Below are positions 51,801 through 58,720 of a stretch of DNA of 64,000 bases, one piece after another. The first letter of the stretch is position 1; every line of letters starts with the position of its first letter. The stretch is from positions 46,181,515-46,245,514 of the forward strand of contig OU015528.1 in NCBI GenBank assembly GCA_907165065.1, read 5' to 3'. The notes under the pieces were generated by a model. The model was not told the origin of the DNA, did not search any database, and saw only the letters and a program-made list of their open reading frames with translations. A program made the translations under genes and the position numbers. Source of the stretch: Caprimulgus europaeus. Lineage: Eukaryota > Chordata > Aves > Caprimulgiformes > Caprimulgidae.

Positions 51801-54800
51801 GATTTTTGCATGCTACAATTCTGCTAATGAAAAACTACTTTAAAAAGTTGCTGCCCTCCTTCATTTAGAGCCACTTGTTCCATATCACACACATGCCTGC
51901 TTCATTACGTCCCTGCAACTCTAACGGACTGCACTATACATCATGTTAGTCAAATATTCAAATTAAAAAAAAAAAAAAAAACCAAACAGAAAAAAGGCTA
52001 TATTTTCCAGAGTTCTTCCAATCTTGTTTTTTAAAATTAGATTATTTCATTAACACAGGTTACAAAAGTGGCCCTGCTAACCATTAAAACAACTGAAAGG
52101 GCAATGTCTGAAGTACAGAGGGAAAGAACAAGCAGACACCTCTGCAACTGGCTTTGTTTCTAGAGAAATGACAAAACGGAACTACACCTTGCAGGTTAGC
52201 CTATATACAAAAATACAAGCATTTCACCTAAAACTTGCTTAACTACCTTCCCCCCTCTCTTTTTTTTTTTAAATGTACAAGTTAATATGGTATAAAATCA
52301 AGTACAGAGACAACATTTTATCTTCATGTAGCTTGTTGTAGCCAGCACTATCCCTCAAGGTAACCCTGAGTAGGTGCATCATAATCAAATATACCCACAC
52401 CTCATCTTCACCAAGCTGCTTACATTAAGACAGCAAGCAAAAGGTAGCCACTCTGATGTGGAGATGCCCCTCTTTCATACAGTCAAGATACCACCACAAA
52501 GTAATGCAAAATGCTACATGGATGCCCTGAATAATAAGGCAGCATAAGCCAAGCCAAAGTGCAGCGAGACAACAGCAGGTCTTGGAGAGCAAAACCACTG
52601 GTTTCAGTCAGTTTTACCACTGCCTAAGGTGTCCCAGAAGCATCAACAAACTAAGTAAATCTTTTTCAGTTTTTCTTCTGTTGCAAACTAAAAAAAACAC
52701 ATAAAACAAGAATAAAACCAAAACAAACCCCCTAAACCCAAACTCAGCACTACCAAAACCTACCATCTCGCACACTGTCATTTCCAATGCAATTATCTGT
52801 GCCAGTAGCGCTGTATTTGAGAGTACAGCCTGTAAAAAGGACAAACACTCTGTCCTTTTCAAGAATCAGTGTGTTTTAATCATACCATGTTACCCCTGCC
52901 TAGACAAATGCATTAAAGATAGCTACCATTGATCAAATAATTCCACACTAGACTGTAACTGGCTCTCCCACATAACTTCAGCATTCAGAGATTTACTTCC
53001 ACTCTAAATGGTCTTTTCACTCTTATTAAATTACCAAGTCCAATAAACACCAGCAGCAACCCACAGTGCCTGCCAAATGCTGTTCAACTGTTTCCCTGGC
53101 CCATTTGTTTTATCTTGTAATGTATGTAACTGTTTTGCATCAGCCCAAACGCATGTACTGTAAGGCATTAAAACAAATTAAAGCTTTAGCTTTCCTAACT
53201 GAAAACTAATCCTAAAAAAGAGTTTATTTTCAGTAGGATCACATCTACAACCCAGTTTACTTTGTGATGGCAAAAACTATGCTGGCACAAAGCTGGACTA
53301 TTGCAGAGAAAGGAATAAGCAACCGGTATGGAAAAAAGGTCAGACTTTAGTGACCATGCTGACGTTTTCACACTTATGCTGTTTTTATTATTATTAGTTT
53401 TTGAAAGGCTGACCAACTCATCAGGGACAGCAAGAGAGGACAACAGAGCAGTTGACACTTATGCCTGAACCTTCTGCCAAGCTGTAGACTTAACCACACT
53501 ATGTCTGTCCCACGAACAATATACTATAACATAAGGCAAAATCCTTGTTAGTTCTAGTGCCACATCTGCTTTATTTTTTTATCTCTTCTTTCATGTACAA
53601 AAGTCTTTCTTCTCCTATTTTTTTAATTATAAGAGTATAGATTCTCTTGCCATGTAATTTATACAATAAATCGTAGCCTACTTTGAACTACTCCAATTTT
53701 CACTTTAACTAAGTCATATTTCAGATACTGTGAATGGCAGGAATAATCACTCTTCCTCTACCCCCAAATAAAGGGTTTTTGCTTTATTACTGCTTTTCTG
53801 CAAAGGAGTAGGGATGCAATTGAGTCAGGTAGATCAAAATATATTCTTTCTGTAAATTTACTTCTTGCTTGACACAGGAATGGAGCTTTTTCATTTTATG
53901 AACTAATCACTATAACATGCAACACCTTACTCGGAGTCCCTCACTCCAGTACTTTGACCAGTATTGGGCTCCCAGGAGCAAGACACTGAAACAGGAGGCT
54001 GGGGAACAGGGTGAATGAGGGGAGGCTGAAAATATTGACCTTATTCAGTCTTAAGAAGAGAAAGCTAAAGAGAGATAGGAGCTTTGCTGTCTTCAACTGC
54101 TAAATGTCACTGTACAGAGAAAATGGAGACAGAGGTACGCCAGGAGAAGAGGAGCAGCAACTGACACAAGCTGCAATACAGAAACTTTCAATTAGCCATC
54201 AGGGGGGAAAAAAAAAAAGTTTACTCTGATGGTGGTCACATGTGGGAAAGGAAAGGCCTCTAGAGGGATCTTCACCCTTACAACTACTCAAAACTAGTTT
54301 GTGTAAGGCCTTGAGCCACCTGACTGAACTGGACCAGTTTTCAGGGCTGGAGGGCAGGGGAGGGGGTGGGCCAGATAACTTTCCAAGTTATTTTCCAATT
54401 ATCCAGTCTTTTCTTTTTGCATTAGAGATACTCCTTATACTGGGTAAACGCTGCCTCAGTAACCCAAAAACTGCTTTGTGACAGGCTCTGAAAGTACCAT
54501 TGATGATCCTACTGCTCCCAATCCTTACCAACACTCAACATTAGATAAACCAGCTCAACATTTCCAGACTTCTTCTGTAACGCAGTACTAAGAGATGAGT
54601 AAAATACAGAAGTGATGGTTAGTCACCGGGCTACCACAGTGCTCTCAAGTCAAAGCCTTCGCTATCTCACGTCAGCAGCTTCATGCAGTGGTCGCCAGGA
54701 CCAGCCCGGCACGGCGGCAGCCCTGACCGCGGAGCTCCATCACGCGGCACCTCTGCGCGGCCCGAGCGCCCCGGGTACCACCGCACGGGAGGAGGCCGAC

Positions 54801-55096
54801 ACCGAGGCCGCTCCTCGAACCGCCCGCCACACCACCGCAACCTCCATAGCCCCGCGCCCCGCCGCCCGCTCGGGCCGCGCCGCCTCCTCACACTCGGCCG
54901 GCCCACGGCCGCCGCCACCCCTGGCTCCGTGAGCTTTAAGGAGAGATGCGGGAACGGCGCCCCCCGGCCGGCTGGCAAGCAGGCGGGCAGCGGCGGCGGG
55001 GAGGATGCGAGCGGCACTGCCGCGGAGGAGAGGGAGAAACCACGGCCCCGCGCTCCGGTTTCTCTTACCCGAATTTACCGCCAATGGCGCCGCCAT
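3727..55096 (-). CDS. NUP205: Nucleoporin NUP205, whole split coding region (43 coding exons)
   Basis: NUP205 (Nup192 family) is a structural nucleoporin of the inner ring of the nuclear pore complex. It is an alpha-helical solenoid that, in the known family, binds NUP93 and helps hold the ring in the nuclear envelope. I assembled 43 minus-strand exons with GT-AG borders. Their lengths sum to 6042 nt (2013 residues plus stop) and no phase breaks. The protein begins MAAPLAVNS and ends LLRISRT. Landmark peptides match human NUP205 almost residue for residue, such as [34 protein letters not shown] and [18 protein letters not shown]. Length differs from human by about one residue, the net of small changes near the exon 24/25 junction, in exon 29 and in exon 37. 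No frameshift or premature stop was found. Transcription starts in the CpG island at the right and probably ends just left of 3727. Confidence 0.97.
5074..5147 (-). CDS. NUP205: NUP205 exon 42
   Basis: Residues 1939-1963, [19 protein letters not shown] through QHDIEQ. Donor GTGAGA, phase 0. Confidence 0.93.
5865..5993 (-). CDS. NUP205: NUP205 exon 41
   Basis: Residues 1896-1939, [18 protein letters not shown] through SFKKGRLQ. Length 129 bp, a multiple of three. Donor GTAAAA. Confidence 0.94.
6110..6305 (-). mobile_element. Possible old tRNA-derived SINE in NUP205 intron 40
   Basis: A sharply GC-richer patch inside an AT-rich intron. On the minus strand AGCTCAGAGG (about 6279-6288) resembles a tRNA A box. 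GGTTTGAAGCC at 6244-6254 resembles the B box GGTTCGANNCC with one C-to-T change. The spacing between them is tRNA-like. I cannot assign a family, and it may instead be a decayed tRNA pseudogene or chance. Confidence 0.35.
6892..7015 (-). CDS. NUP205: NUP205 exon 40 (weak donor)
   Basis: Residues 1855-1896, [19 protein letters not shown] through [11 protein letters not shown]. The donor is GTATCC. It is chosen because joining to exon 41 gives [12 protein letters not shown], matching human [12 protein letters not shown]. The frame otherwise runs on into the intron. Confidence 0.92.
7420..7586 (-). CDS. NUP205: NUP205 exon 39
   Basis: Residues 1799-1854, [18 protein letters not shown] through [10 protein letters not shown]. 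Donor GTAATA, phase 0. Confidence 0.96.
8324..8450 (-). CDS. NUP205: NUP205 exon 38
   Basis: Residues 1757-1799, [19 protein letters not shown] through [10 protein letters not shown]. Donor GTGAGA, phase 1. Confidence 0.96.
8977..9102 (-). CDS. NUP205: NUP205 exon 37
   Basis: Residues 1715-1756, [19 protein letters not shown] through DEIELAMQQ. 42 codons, one fewer than remembered in human, lost in the acidic loop after FKLQD. Donor GTGAGG. Confidence 0.94.
10665..10741 (-). CDS. NUP205: NUP205 exon 36
   Basis: Residues 1689-1714, [18 protein letters not shown] through GHISRFQ. Donor GTAATA, phase 0. Confidence 0.94.
11682..11808 (-). CDS. NUP205: NUP205 exon 35
   Basis: Residues 1647-1689, [19 protein letters not shown] through GIISKAALP. 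Donor GTAGGA, phase 1. Confidence 0.95.
12022..12160 (-). CDS. NUP205: NUP205 exon 34
   Basis: Residues 1600-1646, [19 protein letters not shown] through [10 protein letters not shown]. The acceptor follows an imperfect long T tract. Donor GTAAGT, phase 0. Confidence 0.95.
12968..13003. repeat. AAT/ATT microsatellite (inverted halves)
   Basis: A run of TAA units is followed after a short gap by a run of ATT units, in NUP205 intron 33. It could form a hairpin. Confidence 0.8.
13155..13177. repeat. (CA)n microsatellite
   Basis: About eleven CA units in NUP205 intron 33. Confidence 0.9.
13290..13411 (-). CDS. NUP205: NUP205 exon 33
   Basis: Residues 1560-1600, [19 protein letters not shown] through [11 protein letters not shown]. 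Donor GTAAGT, phase 2. Confidence 0.95.
13622..13813 (-). CDS. NUP205: NUP205 exon 32
   Basis: Residues 1496-1559, [18 protein letters not shown] through [12 protein letters not shown]. 64 codons. This exon first identified the gene. Donor GTAACA. Confidence 0.97.
14564..14712 (-). CDS. NUP205: NUP205 exon 31
   Basis: Residues 1446-1495, [19 protein letters not shown] through [12 protein letters not shown]. Donor GTAAAT, phase 0. Confidence 0.96.
15150..15248 (-). CDS. NUP205: NUP205 exon 30
   Basis: Residues 1413-1446, [18 protein letters not shown] through PDEPDTLEA. Length 99 bp, a multiple of three. Donor GTATGG. Confidence 0.95.
15482..15675 (-). mobile_element. CR1 LINE 3' tail in NUP205 intron 29
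   Basis: The left end reads CACAGAATTACAGAATGG on the plus strand, the reverse complement of the CR1 3' terminal repeat. It continues into the CR1 3' region (the strand-reversed 'tgtggagtctc' segment). About 190 bp, 5'-truncated, minus orientation. It ends about 165 bp from exon 29. Confidence 0.92.
15841..16111 (-). CDS. NUP205: NUP205 exon 29 (longest exon)
   Basis: Residues 1323-1413, [19 protein letters not shown] through [10 protein letters not shown]. The middle (about residues 1350-1380) is a fast-changing loop unlike human and one residue longer. The frame runs on about 58 codons past the donor GTGTGT before a stop. Phase 1. Confidence 0.95.
17713..17904 (-). CDS. NUP205: NUP205 exon 28
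   Basis: Residues 1259-1322, [19 protein letters not shown] through [10 protein letters not shown]. 64 codons, close to human. Donor GTAATG. Confidence 0.96.
18671..18751 (-). CDS. NUP205: NUP205 exon 27 (81-bp exon)
   Basis: Residues 1232-1258, [19 protein letters not shown] through GQRPLLME. Exactly 27 codons, so skipping keeps frame. Donor GTAAGT. Confidence 0.94.
19700..19857 (-). CDS. NUP205: NUP205 exon 26
   Basis: Residues 1179-1231, [19 protein letters not shown] through [14 protein letters not shown]. Donor GTGTGC, phase 0. Confidence 0.95.
20276..20350 (-). CDS. NUP205: NUP205 exon 25 (75-bp exon)
   Basis: Residues 1154-1179, [19 protein letters not shown] through FDTASK. Its length is a multiple of three, so skipping would remove 25 residues in frame. 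Donor GTAAGC. Confidence 0.94.
21406..21555 (-). CDS. NUP205: NUP205 exon 24
   Basis: Residues 1104-1154, [19 protein letters not shown] through [12 protein letters not shown]. Donor GTAAGA, phase 1. The junction with exon 25 gives PYLADGEGG, where human has PYSDGEGG. Confidence 0.95.
22594..22708 (-). CDS. NUP205: NUP205 exon 23
   Basis: Residues 1066-1104, [19 protein letters not shown] through [10 protein letters not shown]. Donor GTAATT, phase 1. Confidence 0.95.
23665..23789 (-). CDS. NUP205: NUP205 exon 22
   Basis: Residues 1024-1065, [19 protein letters not shown] through [10 protein letters not shown]. Donor GTATTT, phase 0. Confidence 0.95.
24945..25300 (+). mobile_element. CR1 LINE 3' fragment in NUP205 intron 21
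   Basis: The plus strand holds the CR1 tail: [20 protein letters not shown]-like coding, the [20 protein letters not shown] motif, then the 3' non-coding end finishing in GTCTGTGATACTGTGAC. 5'-truncated and inactive. Confidence 0.92.
25335..25715 (-). mobile_element. Older CR1 LINE fragment in NUP205 intron 21, opposite orientation
   Basis: Read on the minus strand this shows the CR1 segment around the 'SLEKRRLWG' region (about 25585-25680) and the following 3' part, with more divergence than its neighbour. It lies about 35 bp from the plus-strand CR1 fragment, giving an inverted pair. Confidence 0.8.
25838..25905. repeat. AT-rich microsatellite
   Basis: Dense TATA/ATAT and ATTAATAT runs in NUP205 intron 21, partly palindromic. 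Confidence 0.75.
26431..26595 (-). CDS. NUP205: NUP205 exon 21
   Basis: Residues 969-1024, [19 protein letters not shown] through [11 protein letters not shown]. The acceptor sits directly beside a very long T tract on the sense strand. Using the next AG two bases further in would cause an early stop, so the first AG is taken. Donor GTATGA, phase 1. Confidence 0.93.
26604..26641. repeat. Poly-A / purine run next to the exon 21 acceptor
   Basis: Twenty-one A residues followed by an A/G run. On the sense (minus) strand this is a T tract ending about eight bases before the exon 21 acceptor, so it may serve as the polypyrimidine tract. Confidence 0.85.
26900..27720 (+). mobile_element. CR1 LINE fragment, about 820 bp, in NUP205 intron 20
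   Basis: The plus strand carries CR1 reverse transcriptase C-terminal sequence in broken frames: [19 protein letters not shown], then the [16 protein letters not shown] region, then a 3' end in CCAACCCTAACCATTCTGTG. It is the longest CR1 copy in the window. It ends about 105 bp from exon 20. Confidence 0.93.
27826..27907 (-). CDS. NUP205: NUP205 exon 20
   Basis: Residues 942-969, [18 protein letters not shown] followed by a divergent acidic end (AEELINPDD). Donor GTATGT, phase 1. A CR1 tail lies only about 105 bp inside the following intron. Confidence 0.94.
28416..28536 (-). CDS. NUP205: NUP205 exon 19
   Basis: Residues 901-941, [19 protein letters not shown] through [10 protein letters not shown]. 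Donor GTAAGT, phase 0. Confidence 0.95.
29357..29427 (+). mobile_element. Very short CR1 3' tail in NUP205 intron 18
   Basis: About 70 bp of the CR1 3' end, from the 'ggggattggactagatgatc' segment to ATTCTGTGATTCTGTG. Severe 5' truncation is typical of CR1. Confidence 0.9.
29568..29592. repeat. (A)25 run in intron 18
   Basis: An uninterrupted run of 25 A on the plus strand (T on the NUP205 sense strand). Confidence 0.9.
29706..29895 (-). CDS. NUP205: NUP205 exon 18
   Basis: Residues 838-901, [19 protein letters not shown] through [12 protein letters not shown]. Donor GTATGT, phase 2. The same frame stays open into both flanking introns (see findings). Confidence 0.95.
30130..30267 (-). CDS. 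NUP205: NUP205 exon 17
   Basis: Residues 792-838, [18 protein letters not shown] through [10 protein letters not shown]. Donor GTATGT, phase 1. Confidence 0.96.
31892..31991 (-). CDS. NUP205: NUP205 exon 16
   Basis: Residues 759-792, [18 protein letters not shown] through VDQYVELQ. The donor GTTAAC is weaker than most. Phase 1. Confidence 0.95.
32826..33035 (-). CDS. NUP205: NUP205 exon 15
   Basis: Residues 689-758, [19 protein letters not shown] through [12 protein letters not shown]. Exactly 70 codons. Donor GTAATT. Confidence 0.96.
33618..33668 (-). CDS. NUP205: NUP205 exon 14 (51-bp exon)
   Basis: Residues 672-688, [17 protein letters not shown]. At 17 codons this is the shortest internal exon. 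Its length is a multiple of three, so skipping it would keep the frame. Donor GTAAGA. Confidence 0.95.
34864..35046 (-). CDS. NUP205: NUP205 exon 13
   Basis: Residues 611-671, [18 protein letters not shown] through [10 protein letters not shown]. 61 codons, nearly identical to human. Donor GTATTT. Confidence 0.96.
36395..36600 (-). CDS. NUP205: NUP205 exon 12
   Basis: Residues 542-610, [19 protein letters not shown] through [15 protein letters not shown]. The end differs from human (NC in place of TW), but the donor GTAAGT is strong and phase 0 fits exon 13. Confidence 0.95.
37368..37518 (-). CDS. NUP205: NUP205 exon 11
   Basis: Residues 492-542, [19 protein letters not shown] through [11 protein letters not shown]. 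Donor GTAAGA, phase 1. Confidence 0.95.
37662..37682. repeat. (A)21 run in intron 10
   Basis: An uninterrupted A run, about 145 bases from the exon 11 acceptor. Confidence 0.9.
38646..38783 (-). CDS. NUP205: NUP205 exon 10 (weak donor)
   Basis: Residues 446-491, [19 protein letters not shown] through [11 protein letters not shown], exactly 46 codons. The donor after the final CAG is GTTGTC, which fits the consensus only at GT. The intron start repeats the first seven bases of exon 11. No better donor keeps the frame. Confidence 0.92.
40107..40223 (-). CDS. NUP205: NUP205 exon 9
   Basis: Residues 407-445, [18 protein letters not shown] through [11 protein letters not shown]. Exactly 39 codons with donor GTAAGT. 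Confidence 0.95.
40806..40823. repeat. (A)18 run in intron 8
   Basis: An A run followed by a GA-rich stretch. Confidence 0.85.
43198..43373 (-). CDS. NUP205: NUP205 exon 8
   Basis: Residues 348-406, [15 protein letters not shown] through FLALMPMK. Donor GTAAGT, phase 0. It is followed by a 3-kb intron, one of the longer ones. Confidence 0.96.
44142..44306 (-). CDS. NUP205: NUP205 exon 7
   Basis: Residues 293-348, [17 protein letters not shown] through [17 protein letters not shown]. Very close to human. Donor GTAAAT, phase 1. Confidence 0.96.
44481..44709 (-). CDS. NUP205: NUP205 exon 6
   Basis: Residues 217-293, [17 protein letters not shown] through [19 protein letters not shown] variable loop (VEDGSSLDG) differs from human. 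Donor GTAATG, phase 1. Confidence 0.96.
45484..46025 (-). mobile_element. CR1 LINE fragment in NUP205 intron 5
   Basis: The minus-strand reading gives [19 protein letters not shown] and [19 protein letters not shown], then the CR1 3' end. The plus-strand left end is CACAGAATCACAGAATG. About 540 bp, 5'-truncated, inactive. Confidence 0.93.
47105..47264 (-). CDS. NUP205: NUP205 exon 5
   Basis: Residues 163-216, [19 protein letters not shown] through LGSEKHRKE. Donor GTAAAG, phase 0. Confidence 0.96.
48194..48338 (-). CDS. NUP205: NUP205 exon 4
   Basis: Residues 115-163, [19 protein letters not shown] through GKTWTLEL. Too short and interrupted to stand out as an open frame, but the match to the human protein is nearly complete. 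The donor GTCTGT is weak. Ends in phase 2. Confidence 0.94.
49301..49472 (-). CDS. NUP205: NUP205 exon 3
   Basis: Residues 58-115, PKNVQQHEK through [15 protein letters not shown], one of the most conserved parts of the N-terminal solenoid. Donor GTGAGG; ends in phase 1. Confidence 0.96.
50500..50642 (-). CDS. NUP205: NUP205 exon 2
   Basis: Residues 10-57, beginning with [12 protein letters not shown] and ending SLFRNP. The acceptor follows a CT-rich tract. The donor is GTACGG, so the phase is 0 at the end. The upstream intron is open in the same frame for about 200 codons (see findings). Confidence 0.95.
50643..55068 (-). other. NUP205: NUP205 intron 1
   Basis: A 4.4-kb first intron. Its right end is part of the CpG island, and it carries the old CR1 at 53960-54420. 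The last 620 bases before exon 2 are open in the exon 2 frame. Nothing else is recognised; an A run lies at about 51965-51980. Confidence 0.85.
53960..54420 (+). mobile_element. Old, strongly decayed CR1-like fragment in NUP205 intron 1
   Basis: The order of segments matches a CR1 3' part on the plus strand: a 'tactttgaccagtattgggc' piece, a 'cttaagaagagaaagct' piece, a 'cactgtacagagaaaatgg' piece and a final 'gactgaactggaccag' tail. Identity is low and there are several short gaps, suggesting an older copy than the others. Confidence 0.6.
55069..55096 (-). CDS. NUP205: NUP205 exon 1 (start codon)
   Basis: Coding part of the first exon, residues 1-9 plus one base of codon 10. It reads MAAPLAVNS, against MATPLAVNS in human. 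The donor is GTAAGA. The start codon lies inside a YY1-like motif within a CpG island. This start is chosen because it gives the family N-terminus exactly. Confidence 0.93.
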
Positions 55097-55101
55097 CTTG
55101 G
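55089..55101. promoter_or_regulatory. YY1-type element spanning the NUP205 ATG
   Basis: The plus strand reads GCCGCCATCTTGG, a match to the YY1 consensus. On the minus strand the same bases are CCAAGATGGCGGC, where the ATG is the NUP205 start codon. In TATA-less housekeeping promoters YY1 sites often sit just downstream of the start of transcription. Confidence 0.65.
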
Positions 55102-55349
55102 AGAGAGGGAGGCGCGATCGCAGCGGCGCCACCGCCCGCGGAAAGCCCGACAACACCCCGGGCTGCCCGCAGCGGCGCCTCCCGAGGAGCGGGGCAAGGT
55201 CCGGCAGGGTCCCGCCAGCTCCCACCGCGGCTTTGGGGCAGCCCAGCTGCCGAAAGTTCACAAACGGCAGTTTCCGCGCCGGCCGCTCCCGCAGGAGCAG
55301 GACCGGACCGGAGCGGACCGGTGCCACGGGCCCTGCCCCGCGGGCTGAC

Positions 55350-55361
55350 GGGAGTTGTAGT
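55350..55361 (-). promoter_or_regulatory. ZNF143 (SBS)-type promoter element
   Basis: The minus strand reads ACTACAACTCCC, close to the ACTACAATTCCC core bound by ZNF143. This element is common in bidirectional CpG promoters. It lies about 255 bases upstream of the NUP205 start codon. Confidence 0.55.
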
Positions 55362-57246
55362 CGCAGAGCGGCGCGAAGTCGCACTGGGGCTGTGGGGGCG
55401 GCCCCGTGCTGGGCTTTTGCAGGTGTGCGCAGACTGATAGGTCACCGTGTCAGTCGGCTTCGTGTGCGGCTTCAAACCTTTCCGAGGGGGCTGCGGAAAA
55501 GGGAGAGCACCGCGGTTCTGCATTCCCGCCTTCGCTTCTTTGTTGTCAAGATCACAATCGCCCCTGTGCCATTCAGTTTCTCTTTCCCCCTTCCATGTCG
55601 TGCTGAAGGGAGTCTTTGCTTTCAAGCCCTGCCCTGTAAGCCGTATTCACTGAACAAGCCAAAATAGCTGAAGTCAGGTGCTGCACCTGCAGGTAAATTT
55701 ATTAGGAGGTTTTCAATTTTTTTTTTCAGGAAAAAAACCCAAAATTGCTACTATTATTTTTCAAATCCAGAATGGTTTAGGTTTCTACGGTTTCAGATTG
55801 AAGTCTTCAAAAAAAAAAAAAAGTAATTTATAAATGTTTCAATGATAGATGATCCTTATTTAAATTGCAGATAATTAAAACAGCACTATTCACTTAAAAC
55901 CAGCAAACTAACTTTTTTGTTCAACTTTGTTAGCAGCCATGTGGCATTTAAAACTCCCATTTCTTGGGCTTCAATTGGTGAACTAAGGTTTACAATCTTG
56001 TATAGAAAAAAAAGTAGCCCTGATTGCTAGAGATTATCCCGTGAAGAAAGCTGCATTTAAACTCAAATTATGTTCACAAAAAAAAGGAATGAAGAAAAGA
56101 AAGGAAAAAGGATATTTGTACATGTATGTATAAGGAGCTAAGGAACAAATATTATTGTCTCAGAAATATCACATATCTGAAGTCAATTTAGCACCTTCTA
56201 TACCAGTAGTAATCAAGTCTCCTCCAGAAATTCCCTCCTGTATTACCTTTAAGATAAAAGATTCTACCAAGAGTATGTATTCATTTTTAGTGCCAATAGT
56301 TTCCCCTCTTGAACTTTATTAAAACAATATTTCACAGTTGCAAAACCATGTTCAATGAACTAGACCCATGGGAAACTGGCAAAATAACTATCTTTGTTTC
56401 TCTAGATCTTCCCTATAATGGGACGGCAGAGAGGGCAATACAGAGAGACCAGTGGTCCTGGGGCGAGAGTGAATTGGCAAGGCAGCTATAAGAAAAAAGA
56501 GACAGACACTAGAGAATCAGTTTTACAAGGATTAGTCATAAGTGAAAGGAGAGAGAGAAAAGGTTTTAAAAGAGTGGGGGAAAAGCCTGTCCTGTGAAGA
56601 ACAGTTCCTCTCATGGTTCAATAGATGAATCCATTCTCATTAATTTGTCCTGATTTTTTCATTTAGTCAAAAGGCTCATATTTCCTTAAGATTTCCCTTT
56701 TTTTCTGTTCTTAGCCACCTGTTGGAGTGAAAATGGTAGACAGTGGATTATTTCTTTTATTCTAGGAAAGGAAGAGTGCCAAGCAAGAGGTGAAAGTAGA
56801 AAAGTTAAATTATTCCACAAGCAGCAGAGCTAATGCAGCCCGGGTACAACATTTCTGTACCTTCCCCTGTGCACCCATCCCTGTGAAGCCATGGCTCTGC
56901 TCTTACACTGCCCACATACCGCCCCAAGACCCATGGCTATGAGAGGCAGGTACCATGATAAATTCAGAGGCATATGTGCCAATCACCTGGCCACAACAAA
57001 ACTAATGGGTAGCTTGAGGTTTTGTTTCAGCCTCTCCAACCACAGGGATTTTGATCTTTTTCCTTTATACATTCCCTGATTTTCAGAAAATTTCTGAGGA
57101 CATAAGATTTTGAGCCCTTTAGGTTTTCATCAGATTGGGTTGGAATTGGTTCAGGAATTGCAACAGGTTTAAAAGTAACTGAAAAAGTTTGGCAGAAAGA
57201 CTCTTATTTCCTAAGCCTTGTTTTCTTAAGAAACAAGGCCTAAAAA

Positions 57247-57282
57247 AAGAGAGAGAGAGAGAGAGAGAGAAATAAATAAATG
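57247..57282. repeat. (GA)n and (AAAT)n microsatellite
   Basis: About twelve GA units followed by AAAT units, in the region right of the NUP205/CNOT4 island. Confidence 0.9.
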
Positions 57283-58654
57283 AATCAATCATTTTTTTTT
57301 AAAAAGCCTTTCCCAGGCATTAAGAGCTGTCATATTTCATTTGGCATTCAGATGCAGCCAGATTGCACACATTTTTTTTTAATCTCTGTTGGAGGAAAAA
57401 ATAATTTTTAACCACTGCAGATTTAATATTTTAAATTTCCAGATAATTCTTTCCTGTCCTTGCCAATTGGCCAATGGTCACATAGCAACATGAAGGAAAA
57501 AAAAAACCACCCTGAAAAGAGTGGATGGCATGGGGTAGGTCACTGGGCAGTTTAACTTCAGAAGAAAAATACCAAAAATAACAAATTTAGCTCCAGCTGC
57601 ACAGCATTTATTATACTCTTTCTCTGTCAGCAATGTGATATTTTAATGCAAAATAGGTGTGACAATACAGCTTCCTAGTATGGATGAAGTAAGAGAGGTA
57701 TCCAGATACACCCTATCATACATTCTGCACATAGTTATATTGGCATAACTGTCTGTCCATGTTTTGATGAGTACACAAGTCCGTGAATTCTTTGCTTATT
57801 CTCGCTTTATTTGCTGTCCTTTAATTTAGGATCTTATTGTTTACCAGGGATCACTGGCTGGTTTGGTAGACTAATTTTGCCAAGTCACTATAGGAAAACA
57901 ATACTTCATTCCTCTTCCTAACAATAGCTCTCAGCAAGTTCTCCAATACGGCTGAGTTCAGTGAGGGACACCGGCTTCTTTCATCCTTAATTAGAAGATG
58001 GAAATCTGTGAAGTAGCAAAGGTAGGCTGACACTAAATACCTGGGATGGATATTAATTCCTCTGGATTCCAGGGAAAGGAGGTCCCAGATCGCCTGTAGG
58101 ATAGTGAATTCTGCTTGTGCAGTACAAGACCTTCACATAAAAGATGTTATTTTCTGTAGGCGGAAATAACTATTAGTAATAATTAAAGTGAACTGCACAA
58201 TGGGAACCTGCTTTTTGGCTGGAACTTCTAGGTGGTTTGTGATGTACTACAGCTGTAACGTTCTTAATTTTAATAATATTAAATTTAGTCACTGTAGTTC
58301 ATAGCGAAATCACACATCGAGGTACAAAGATAATGATGATATTATTATTTATTTTCTTTACATTTCATTATGACCAGGAAGAATAATTATTAGTAATAAA
58401 AAAGTATTATTCCAATGTCCAAGAGGCCATGCTTCATTTCCTACCTTTAATCTCAAGTGTCATTGTGGTCACATCCTGCGTGATGGAGTGAAATGAAAAT
58501 TAAAAGGCTTTTCTGCATTGTAGTGGAAAAAAATGCCTTGTAGAAGTGCATCTGCATAAATAGGTTGGTCTTTGCATTCTGAAATATGCCTCTTTACCCA
58601 AGAAGTCAAAAGCATTTCTGGCTACTGATTAGACCATAAGACTTCCTTGAGCTC

Positions 58655-58720
58655 TTAATGTGACTGACACTTACTGTCTCTGTGCATCTCAGCTTACTGG
58701 TCTGTAAAATGGGTATAACA
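58655..58720 (+). mobile_element. MIR-like (CORE-SINE) relict
   Basis: The sequence CTGTCTCTGTGCATCTCAGC followed by TCTGTAAAATGGGTATAA resembles the 3' part of the conserved MIR core (CTCAGTTTCCTCATCTGTAAAATGGG). Only this core piece is clear. MIR-type elements are ancient in amniotes and rare in birds. Confidence 0.5.

Larger units (their letters stand above)
54650..55470. promoter_or_regulatory. CpG island promoter of NUP205, probably bidirectional with CNOT4
   Basis: An abrupt block of GC-rich, CpG-dense DNA surrounds the NUP205 start codon. No TATA box was seen. It contains a YY1-type element over the ATG and a ZNF143-type element at 55350-55361. In other vertebrates CNOT4 starts head-to-head with NUP205, so the right half probably fires plus-strand transcripts. 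Possible 5' UTR exon donors on the plus strand follow CAG at 55422 (GTGTGC) and CAG at 55692 (GTAAAT). Long open frames inside the island are expected from GC content and are not called as genes. Confidence 0.8.

Noticed and set aside
54612-55667. Long open frames (up to 221 codons) in the right CpG island
   Set aside because: Same GC effect. Only the short MAAPLAVNS piece on the minus strand matches a known protein.
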